Positions 8,470 to 15,788 of a stretch of DNA of 64,000 bases are shown one piece after another. Under the pieces are notes generated by a model. The model searched no databases. It was not told where the DNA came from and was given only the letters and a program-made list of their open reading frames with translations. The translations under genes and the position numbers were made by a program. The DNA comes from Teredinibacter franksiae (lineage in GTDB: Bacteria > Pseudomonadota > Gammaproteobacteria > Pseudomonadales > Cellvibrionaceae). How positions within the stretch are numbered: the first letter of the stretch is position 1; each line of letters starts with the position of its first letter. Location: positions 1 to 64,000 of the forward strand of contig NZ_JACJUV010000001.1 of NCBI RefSeq assembly GCF_014218805.1, read 5' to 3'.

Positions 8470-11400
8470 TTATGCAAGAACAGTCACGGGGGACTTTTTT
8501 GTTTCAGATTCAATACGTTGTAACAAGCCTTGAGATTCGTTCTCGAAATAACTTGCTCCTTGCTCTTTAGCGATGCTAATAGCTTTGTTAAGCTTTAAAT
8601 AGATGCTAGTTAACTGCTGTGAGGCATGTAACTGCCCGGTGAGCTGAGCTAATTGATATTCTGTTTCGCCAAGTGCGTGATAGATTAGCGGCATAGCGCC
8701 GTGCTCATTACTCTTGGTGGATGTTTCGAAGGAAAGTTCTATGATGGATAATGCTTCTCTCGTTGTGGCAATGTCGCCTGATTTAAGGATCTCGCGCGCT
8801 AACATAGGGAAGTACCAGCCCGTAGCAAATGCGGTGTCTGAATTTCTAAAGTCTACTAATGTACTTTTAGCTTCTTTGAGCTGACCGCTGGCAACTAAGT
8901 ACATGATGTCTAAAAATATCGAAAACAGTACTTTGTTATTTTTATCGTGGTGCTTATGGTAGTACGCATTCCTAATGTCGATCACTTTCTGAAAGTCGCG
9001 CATTAAAAAATAGTTGAGCGCGCTCATATTGTAGGCAATGACTATAGCATTTGCATTTTTGTTGAGTGATTGTTCAATAGCCATTTCACTTGTCTTTATG
9101 GCGTCGGAAATTCTGCCGACATGAAGGTAGGACAAGGATACTATGCAGTGACTTGATTCAGCATCAAACCCATAGGTTGAGTGGGTGCTTTGATACAAGG
9201 AGGGGTTGCGGTTAAATATTTCATGGGCTTCTTCAAAGCAATCTATTGATTCGTTAAACATGCCTTCTACTTGATAAGCTTGACCAAGTGGCCCGAGTGC
9301 TAGCATTTTCATTTTTTCGTCGTTTTTGAAGCTGTCGAGGCACTGTATTCCATAGCGTATAACTTCAACTCGATTGGCCGAAAAGTGCATATTGATTAAT
9401 TTGATCCAGCGTGTTTTCTTTAAAAGTTCCTCGTATTGATTTTGATCGTCGGAAACCGCGAGAGTTTTTAACTCTTCTACCAACAGGTTAATCTTCTGGG
9501 ACCAGTCGGCCACTTGGCTTGAACCATAGCCGTAGAATGCCATGGCCGGGGGTAATATGATTTCGTAGGTGGTTAATTCGGCTTGGATTTGGTCTAGTCT
9601 ACTTGGTAGGCTGCTGGCCCAATCAATAACCTCTAGCCCTGCGGCAATGGATTCTCTATGTGCTGCGCGCGTCGATTGTTCTTGGGCGCTTAACGCACCA
9701 AGTTGTACAGCTTTAGAGAATAACTCGCCTTTTGCGTAGTGGTTTGCGATTTTACCTGTATTTTGTTTATTTCCAGTTGATGTAAGGCGCTCGAGTGCAT
9801 TTGCAACTTTTTGATGGTTTAGCACTCTGCGAGAGTCAATCATTGATTGATAAACCGATTGCTGCACCAAGGCATGTTTAAATGTATAGGCATCCAATGT
9901 TGTTTTACGGTGTTTAAATACTAGCTCGGCGTTAACCATTTCTTCTAGATTGTTCAAAAGAGATTCTTCACTTTCTTCCGATGCCGCCAATAGGCTGTCG
10001 TAGTAGAAGTCGCGGCCAAATGTTGCAGCCAGTTGCGCCGTGGGTTTTGCGCGTTTAAGGCTATCTAGCTTGTCTTGTAACAAATCGCGTAGAGTATTGG
10101 GCACCTCTATTGGGCTGCTGCCTGATGTAAAGTCAATTCGCCCATTGATTTCACTGACTAAAGACCGGCGTTTTAACATTGCGACAAGTTCTTCGATAAA
10201 CAGTGGCACACCATCGGTATTATTTTCAATAAAGGCGATTACCCCGTCGCTTGCATTCCGGCCGTCAAGCAAAATATTTGTGAATGCTTTGACTTCCGTG
10301 CTTCCGAATTTAGTGAGCTCTATTGTTGTTTTAAAAACTGCTTGAAGGGATTCGTTTGGCGGCGTTCGAGACGTGCCGATAAGCCTAGTTTTTTCGCTTG
10401 AACAGGCTGAATGTGTTGCAAAAAAACAAAGGAATTCGAGCGTTGTAGGGTCTGCCCAGTGCAGATCTTCCAGTATAAAAAGCGTTTGATGACTTTTTTC
10501 TGTTGTTTGCTTGTGAGTAAGTAAGCGTGATAACGCGCAGAATAAAATATTTTTAATGTCTTGTGCGGGGGGTAGACCTGCAAATTGCTGTGGTATTGAA
10601 AAACCAAACCAGGCACACAGAACAGGCATTGCGCTTTGCAATGTTACATCTGAAGCGCCCTCTAATGACTGCTGAAAGCTGAGAATGACCTGGGGCTCGC
10701 TCACAGCCTTAATAGCATACTTTTCGTTCACTATTTTTAAAATAGGGTAGAGTGCATTATTAGCGTATTCGGGTAGGCACTGCCCAATGTATTGGGTGAG
10801 CCCTTTTAAGGAAGCCCTATACTCATGTAGTAATCTAGATTTACCTACTCCTGCCTCACCAAATACATAAGCGTTTTTGCGAGAGCCTATAATATTGAGG
10901 GTGTGAAGTTGATTAAGTTCGGTTTCCCGCCCAACGTAAAAGTGGTTCTTTCGGTTGAGCCTGAGAAATCCGTAAGCTTCGGATTGACGTTCGCCCGTTA
11001 ATGCGAAAACCGGGGTGGCGTTTGCTTCGACGCCAAGCTGTATCGAACCTTTCTCGTCAAAATCGATGTGGTTAGTGAGCAGCTGGTAGGTAACATCGGA
11101 ACACAATATTTGATTGGGTTCAGCCCTGCGCGCCAAGGCCATGGCAATATTAGCGGTCTCGCCTTCGGGAATTGAGTCGGCAAAGAGGGTTAACATACCG
11201 GAGTGAATGCCGATGTGGGCGTTTGTTCGAAGCCCTTGCGAATTCTGCAGTACCGAATTGCGGTTATTTAGCTGACTAATTATATCGAGTGCAGCACGTG
11301 CGCATAATCGACTATCGTTATCGCTTGAGGTGGGGTAGCCAAAATAAAATCGTAGGGTATCTCCGAGTGTACCGACATGGGCTGCGCCATATCGTATGGC

Positions 11401-12483
11401 AATATCGACACATTGTGATAGCTGATCGTTCAGTAAGGCGGTGGCAACGTCCGGCTCGGGTAAATCTATGTCTGTTGTTAAATTTAGTATGATACTCAGA
11501 ACGGTGATTTGTTTGCGCTCTACTTTGCTTGAATTAGGCGGGCTAGAGCCAAAAATGGATGTTTCATCATATGGCGTTGAGCTGTCATTCTGTTTTTGTG
11601 GTGTAAGGCAACCAACAAGAGATGAAAAGTTTAGTTTTGAGATTGCCACAAATAGTTCTTGTGCGCTGGATGCACGTTCATGCACTTTTTTGTTTAGGCT
11701 GCGGCGTAGAATGGCGGCAATAGGATGGCCTGCAATGGCTGGTGGCAGGGGGATATTTTCTGGGTTCAGTTGCTTTTGAAAAACCGCGGCTAAACTTGGC
11801 CCCGAAACCGCTGGCTGGCCCGTCAAACATTCAATAAACACTAATCCCCACACGTATAAGTCGGTTTTGGGTGTGGGCGGTTCACCTCGGAGTTGTTCAG
11901 GTGCAGTATAGGAGGGCGTACCTAAGGTTTCTTGCGTTAATGTAATACTCTTATAGTCTAACTGGCGTGCCTCGTTGACTAATGCTCCAATCCCAAAGTC
12001 CAGAATTTTTGCGTGAATTTTTGCGCCCGTTTCTGTAAGTATTATATTGGCGGGTTTTATATCTCTGTGTACCACGCCCCGATCGTGGGCATGTGCCAGC
12101 GCATCTAACACTTGCGCCATTACTTCTGCTGCATCTGCTGGAGCAAGCGGACCAGATTCGGCTAGGCGCTCTTTTAGTGAAACCCCCTCAATAAATTCAA
12201 AGACGGCATAAATTATGTCATCGCCACATTTTCCCTTATCCAACAAACGAACAATGTGCGGGTGTTGCAACTTGCTTCCCAGGAGGGTCTCACGTTCAAA
12301 ACGTTCTATATAGCGACGTCGTTTATTATCATCAAAATCGGGGTTAAGCGTTAAGAATTTTATCGCAACTGTTTGGCGCGTATTATTGTTTATCGCTTTG
12401 TAAACTTCACCAAATCCGCCTTCCCCTACTTTGTGTAATATTGTATAAACCGATGATTTAAATTTCGATAGAATGTCAGTCAT
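8470..12483 (-). CDS. TOMM-system Ser/Thr kinase / cyclase-like / AAA ATPase / TPR fusion protein
   Basis: 1337 aa from ATG 12483, which has AAGGGAG just upstream; an in-frame ATG at 12507 lacks a comparable site. Residues about 15-285 are a Hanks-type kinase: VGEGGFGEVYKA (P-loop), VAIKF (Lys), VVHRDIKPANI (catalytic loop), ILDFGIG, and APEQLRG. Next comes a class III cyclase-like domain (about 320-490) with VGTLGDTLRFYFG, but the first metal-site segment reads TVLSIILNLTT where catalytic cyclases have an Asp. Then an AAA/NACHT-like ATPase: FGEAGVGKSRLL (Walker A) and LFILEDLHWADP (Walker B). The C-terminal half is TPR-like helical repeats. This architecture matches the known TOMM kinase/cyclase fusion family. 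It is the first gene of the cluster and probably senses or gates the pathway. Confidence 0.92.
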   Translation of the reverse strand: MTDILSKFKSSVYTILHKVGEGGFGEVYKAINNNTRQTVAIKFLTLNPDFDDNKRRRYIERFERETLLGSKLQHPHIVRLLDKGKCGDDIIYAVFEFIEGVSLKERLAESGPLAPADAAEVMAQVLDALAHAHDRGVVHRDIKPANIILTETGAKIHAKILDFGIGALVNEARQLDYKSITLTQETLGTPSYTAPEQLRGEPPTPKTDLYVWGLVFIECLTGQPAVSGPSLAAVFQKQLNPENIPLPPAIAGHPIAAILRRSLNKKVHERASSAQELFVAISKLNFSSLVGCLTPQKQNDSSTPYDETSIFGSSPPNSSKVERKQITVLSIILNLTTDIDLPEPDVATALLNDQLSQCVDIAIRYGAAHVGTLGDTLRFYFGYPTSSDNDSRLCARAALDIISQLNNRNSVLQNSQGLRTNAHIGIHSGMLTLFADSIPEGETANIAMALARRAEPNQILCSDVTYQLLTNHIDFDEKGSIQLGVEANATPVFALTGERQSEAYGFLRLNRKNHFYVGRETELNQLHTLNIIGSRKNAYVFGEAGVGKSRLLHEYRASLKGLTQYIGQCLPEYANNALYPILKIVNEKYAIKAVSEPQVILSFQQSLEGASDVTLQSAMPVLCAWFGFSIPQQFAGLPPAQDIKNILFCALSRLLTHKQTTEKSHQTLFILEDLHWADPTTLEFLCFFATHSACSSEKTRLIGTSRTPPNESLQAVFKTTIELTKFGSTEVKAFTNILLDGRNASDGVIAFIENNTDGVPLFIEELVAMLKRRSLVSEINGRIDFTSGSSPIEVPNTLRDLLQDKLDSLKRAKPTAQLAATFGRDFYYDSLLAASEESEESLLNNLEEMVNAELVFKHRKTTLDAYTFKHALVQQSVYQSMIDSRRVLNHQKVANALERLTSTGNKQNTGKIANHYAKGELFSKAVQLGALSAQEQSTRAAHRESIAAGLEVIDWASSLPSRLDQIQAELTTYEIILPPAMAFYGYGSSQVADWSQKINLLVEELKTLAVSDDQNQYEELLKKTRWIKLINMHFSANRVEVIRYGIQCLDSFKNDEKMKMLALGPLGQAYQVEGMFNESIDCFEEAHEIFNRNPSLYQSTHSTYGFDAESSHCIVSLSYLHVGRISDAIKTSEMAIEQSLNKNANAIVIAYNMSALNYFLMRDFQKVIDIRNAYYHKHHDKNNKVLFSIFLDIMYLVASGQLKEAKSTLVDFRNSDTAFATGWYFPMLAREILKSGDIATTREALSIIELSFETSTKSNEHGAMPLIYHALGETEYQLAQLTGQLHASQQLTSIYLKLNKAISIAKEQGASYFENESQGLLQRIESETKKSPVTVLA

Positions 12484-13154
12484 ACTGCTCCCTTTTTGAT
12501 ATGCCACGCTTGCGCATTGGATTGAAAATATGATTGATATTCTGATTAAGTGTCGAAAATAGGATGGTACACAAAAGATTTAACAATAGGAAATGTCGCA
12601 GATCGATTTTCGACGCCCAAAAGCTGAGTTCTACGTCAAAATGTTCGATTCACGCCAAGACTTTATCAGTGGAGACAGTTGGTTAACAAAAGTAAGTTGT
12701 TGTTATCTCGCCTAACTTAAAGAGCTGTTTGTCTATAGCAAAGGATACTGCCTAAGTTGGCAAAACAAATAAAACCGGGCTCTTCATGATTTCGGGGATT
12801 TATAAACTGATCAGAAAAAGCATTAAAAATGTAAATCAAAATGGATGTTCATAGAAAGAATTTAATTATTATCTTATTGCGCGCGCGCGAATAGAAAAAA
12901 AAAGACGATAAAAAAATTTGTGCCCTTAATGATTGAGGGAAGGGCGTTTTTTACCAGATGTATGCCTATTGCAAATGTATTACGGGTACTGAGTAAAAAT
13001 GGGAATTTTATCTCGTGAAACATTTTTTCTTTCGTGAAACCAGCATGATAGCAGGGTTCGTAGAGATTCTCCCCCAGAGGATGAGCAGCTTGGGAACGGG
13101 TGTCTGGCGCCATTTTCTTTGTATCCTCGTTCATTGATAAGTGTTTAAAGAATC
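12484..13154. other. Intergenic region upstream of the TOMM operon
   Basis: About 670 bases without a convincing gene. It must contain the promoter of the minus-strand TOMM operon, though I see only AT-rich candidate boxes and no clear consensus. A short alternating purine-pyrimidine run of GC dinucleotides (ttgcgcgcgcgcgaa, about 12878-12892) stands out. A minus-strand frame (12874-13134) has no recognisable content. Confidence 0.5.
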
Positions 13155-13787
13155 ATGAATGCTCAGGCTATCACTGGGGAACTCACACAGATTTTAAAAC
13201 AGCACAGCGCTGCCGCACTTCGTCACGGCCTAGCGGACTTGGAATACAACAACCAGATAAAACAAATAGAACAAGCGAAAGAGCTACACAGGTTCTTTAA
13301 TGAAGACGACACCGACAAATACGGAAAGACAAGTAATAAGGCCTTGTATACGTGGATGCAACGGGAGGTGAGGGGGCTTTATACCCGATGTTTTCAATTC
13401 GCGTTTGATACTGCGAAGCAAGCAGAGCGTGCTTTACAACATGAGTTAGGCGATCACAACTTAACGTTCCTTAAGTACGATTACCAGAGCGGAAAAGAGG
13501 GACTGTTGGCCGGTGACAAATTGTTCTTTGATGTTAAACGTATGGCAGAAGCGTTTTTAAGAATGAATAAGCGAGAAAAAGAACAAACGGTTCATTTGAG
13601 CCTGTTGCAACTTGATCCAGCTGCTTTAATTCAATCAAAACAGACGGGCCGCTGCGAAGTGGAGGTTCCAGAAGCAGCGATTGACCTCGAATTTCCTGGT
13701 CATTATTTTCGTCGTATTAAGTCTGTTGCCGTAACAGTGCATAGAAAAGAAAGTAATTGCATCAAAAATATACGCAGTAACAATTGA
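13155..13787 (+). pseudogene. C-terminal fragment of a Tc-toxin A (TcdA/TcA) subunit
   Basis: A 210-aa frame resembling only the extreme C-terminal part of TcA proteins, the pore-forming subunit of insecticidal Tc toxin complexes, which are normally over 2000 aa. Recognisable pieces are ALYTWMQREVRGLYTRCFQF, QAERALQHELG, KEGLLAGDKLFFDVKRM, ALIQSKQTGRCEVEVPEA, and LEFPGHYFRRIKSVAVTV, which is the TcB-binding domain signature (PGHYFRRIKSV). The similarity stops right after VTV, where TcA proteins normally continue with an IPCVTGPY-like segment; a new sequence in another frame takes over. The translocation channel and receptor-binding parts are absent upstream. This is a truncated relic in fossil-rich accessory DNA and is unlikely to be functional. 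Confidence 0.85.
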
Positions 13788-14034
13788 TCCAAAAATTTCG
13801 GTTAGCCTATCGGATTCTGCTGGAAATTATTCCGAGGAAAAAAGAAAAACGCTTAGGCTAGCTTTAAACGGAAGTAACGCAGGGAAGATGGCATATTTGG
13901 AGCTGGCAGAAAATAATGATTCATTTTTACTGGAAAAGAGCTTTTATGATGAGGGTGAGAAGCCCTATATGCTGCATATCAACACAAATAAACTTGATGA
14001 TTTATACATTGTTTATGAGTGGGCTCAGGTATAG
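13759..14034 (+). pseudogene. Unrecognised reading-frame remnant after the Tc fragment
   Basis: Shifted by one base relative to the Tc fragment, an open stretch continues (KIYAVTIDPKISVSLSDSAG ... LDDLYIVYEWAQV, then TAG). It has coherent protein-like composition but no good start: the first in-frame ATG is at 13888. It may be the end of another gene brought in by the same rearrangement, or a diverged shifted end of the Tc frame. No family recognised. Confidence 0.35.
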
Positions 14035-14044
14035 TTTGGAAGTG

Positions 14045-14197
14045 CGCAGATATGGGTATCTTACGAAACCCGATCCCAGACCCCTCAAATGTGCGAGCCA
14101 ACTGCTGGGTCACAAGTGCATCGAATCGACGGAGGTCTACACGAACGTGTTAACATTTGATGTCACCCATTTTTTAGATGGGGTGGATTTTCACTAA
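14045..14197 (+). pseudogene. Tyrosine recombinase C-terminal fragment
   Basis: The end of this frame reads SQLLGHKCIESTEVYTNVL, followed by TFDVTHFLDGVDFH. LLGHxxIxxTxxYT is the C-terminal catalytic box of phage-integrase family (tyrosine) recombinases and contains the His/Lys position and the nucleophilic Tyr. The upstream catalytic Arg region is missing and the preceding residues do not look like integrase. It is a fossil end of a plasmid- or integron-type recombinase. Confidence 0.75.
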
Positions 14198-14378
14198 GAT
14201 GCGGTGTTCGGAGTTGTCCCGGTTTCGCACGTAACCCTCGACCTATCACACCTTCATTGACGCTAGTGTTCTATGGCTTTTACGCAGTTTCACAACCTAA
14301 AAAAGCGAAGATGTTGTCTCGCGTTTGTCGCAACTCGTGCCCCCGATGGCTGCATATGTGGTTGCTATTCATCTGTAT

Positions 14379-14705
14379 TCATCTGAAATACATGAATTCA
14401 TGTAATGCAGGTGAATTGGTATGAAAAAGCGACTGCCAGAGGAGCTTTGATGGCATTTTCCTCGAGCAGAACTGTCTGCACTGTGGCTGAACGCATTGAT
14501 TTCTGGGTAGGCCAGCCTGGCTGTATTCGCTGAGCGCCGTAAGGGTAAGTCGGTTTTTTTGCTTGAGGATCGGATGCCCTTGGCCAAGGACAATGGCTAT
14601 CTCTGTCTCTATTGCAATTTCTGGGAGGACAGAGTCAACCCGTCGGCTTGCTTTCAATTTGGCGAAATTTTCAATAACGCACCCAGAGCACTTATCAAAC
14701 ATCAA
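14379..14705 (-). pseudogene. LysR-type regulator substrate-binding-domain fragment
   Basis: The translated middle (ETEIAIVLGQGHPILKQKNR followed by LTLTALSEYSQAGLP) resembles the conserved stretch of LysR-family effector domains, where a strand leads into a GHPL-like turn and a helix beginning LADL. The N-terminal helix-turn-helix is absent and the end degenerates into low-quality sequence. It is best seen as a relic; the similarity is modest and judged by eye. Confidence 0.45.
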
Positions 14706-14737
14706 TCGGACGAAAGCTCGGGAGGTTGGGCTGCGCC

Positions 14738-14784
14738 TAAAACACTACGATCAATTCGCACGTCAAATAAAACACTACGATCAA
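14738..14784. repeat. 17-bp direct repeat, 30-bp period
   Basis: The 17-base word taaaacactacgatcaa occurs at 14738-14754 and again at 14768-14784. There are only two copies, so this is not an array. It lies among recombinase and toxin-antitoxin relics and may be a small duplication. Confidence 0.7.
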
Positions 14785-14963
14785 GTAGGTTCACCCAAAA
14801 GCCGTGGCGCGATCGTTATCAGGCTTTCCATGATATTGGACTTATCCGACCGCCTTAAACGTTATGGCTTGGCCAAACCCACTGAAACCAGTGATCGCGT
14901 GCTTGAGCGTGTGAGAGGGCTTGTAACGAGTTATTACGAAGCAGGCCATAATCCCTATAACAC

Positions 14964-14987
14964 TTCCGATAATTGCTATTATCGGAA
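14964..14987. repeat. Perfect 10-bp inverted repeat with 4-nt loop
   Basis: TTCCGATAAT (14964-14973), loop TGCT, then ATTATCGGAA (14978-14987). There is no T-run after it on either strand, so it does not look like a terminator. Two near-symmetric arms round a short spacer are what a tyrosine-recombinase crossover site looks like, and recombinase fragments lie on both sides; function is inferred only. Confidence 0.7.
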
Positions 14988-15071
14988 TTTATGCAGGGAG
15001 AGCAGTATTGGACCTTAGCGGCCTTATTTCCAGTGCGCAACAAGCATGACACGCGGATAAGTGTTTAATGT

Positions 15072-15322
15072 CTAGCGCTGCTGACTTTCCATGTAAGCAC
15101 GTAACAGCTTGTTAATCCGAGTCTGGTATCCCTTGCCCTTGTGTTTTAAAACCACACCAACACATCGCTATCAATACGCAAAGTGACAGGCTGTTTGGGC
15201 GGAACTTTCAATTCGGCACTAAGGAAAAAGGCGTCATCCAGTTCGGGGATGTCACTCGTGTCGATGTCTTTATCGCCCATATCAGACAGTCGCTCCCAGT
15301 CTGTTTTAGATACTTTGCTCAT
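15072..15322 (-). pseudogene. brnA: BrnA-type antitoxin, frameshifted
   Basis: From ATG 15322 the frame reads SKTDWERLSDMGDKDIDTSD, then IPELDDAFF and PPKQPVTLRIDSDVLVWF, a clear BrnA antitoxin start, and then hits TAA. In another frame the expected end follows at once: KGKGYQTRINKLLRAYMESQ, to TAG at 15072. The break is a net frame change at a ttttaaaa tract near 15147, so it is either a real frameshift or a homopolymer sequencing error. Intact BrnA is a ribbon-helix-helix antitoxin that represses its operon and neutralises the BrnT RNase. The upstream toxin is reduced to a stub, which supports decay. Confidence 0.8.
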
Positions 15323-15374
15323 AGCGGCGCGCCTCGTGTTTGGTTGCTTTTCGGGCCGAGATTATTCGGATAAG
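15306..15374 (-). pseudogene. brnT: BrnT toxin C-terminal stub
   Basis: The frame reads LIRIISARKATKHEARRYEQ and ends with TAA at 15306, overlapping the brnA start by 17 bases as in normal brnTA operons. RIISARKAT is the conserved C-terminal motif of BrnT ribonuclease toxins. Everything N-terminal of it is missing: upstream DNA is instead a recombinase fragment. The toxin is therefore dead, cut off by a rearrangement. Confidence 0.75.
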
Positions 15375-15530
15375 GCCTCTTGGCTGTGTATCGGGAGTGC
15401 TGGACGCACATCTTCTAAGTATTTATTCAACCATTGGGCGGCGCTGTCGCCCATGGGTACCAGCCTGTCTTTACCTTCGCGCACAAACACGGTTTGCTGT
15501 TTTAAGGGTGGTTGACGACCTGAAGGGGAA
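15362..15530 (-). pseudogene. Tyrosine recombinase internal fragment
   Basis: The frame encodes QQTVFVREGKDRLVPMGDSA followed by AQWLNKYLEDVRPAL, the central part of a Xer/integrase-type recombinase (the G-KDR-VP segment and the helix preceding YLxxxRP). It continues a few codons past the homology and stops at 15362, overlapping the BrnT stub, so the recombinase end and the BrnT start were both lost at this join. No start codon or C-terminal catalytic box is present. Confidence 0.7.
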
Positions 15531-15788
15531 TTCTCTCACTGGTTTTGTATATTGCTGTTTTTAAAGGATAAGCTCTAAATTATCTACCTAAACTTCTTAA
15601 AATAGGCTATTTGACGTAATCGAACCAATTGTTTCACGAAATCAGCCTAACTCATTGATCTATATATGTTTATAAAAGTGGTATCGTGAATTTCGTGACA
15701 TATCTCCTCTTCGTTACCATAACCTGATGAAGCTTGCCCCCGATTGAAAAGATTCGCGCCCAAGGTATTATCCCTAATCACCAAAATC

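Noticed and set aside
12874..13134. 86-codon minus-strand frame
   Set aside because: No recognisable family and the C-terminal half is composition-driven; it may be a relic but cannot be supported.
14563..15018. 151-codon plus-strand frame
   Set aside because: It reads through the LysR relic antisense, the 17-bp duplication and the palindrome; there is no domain or ribosome site.
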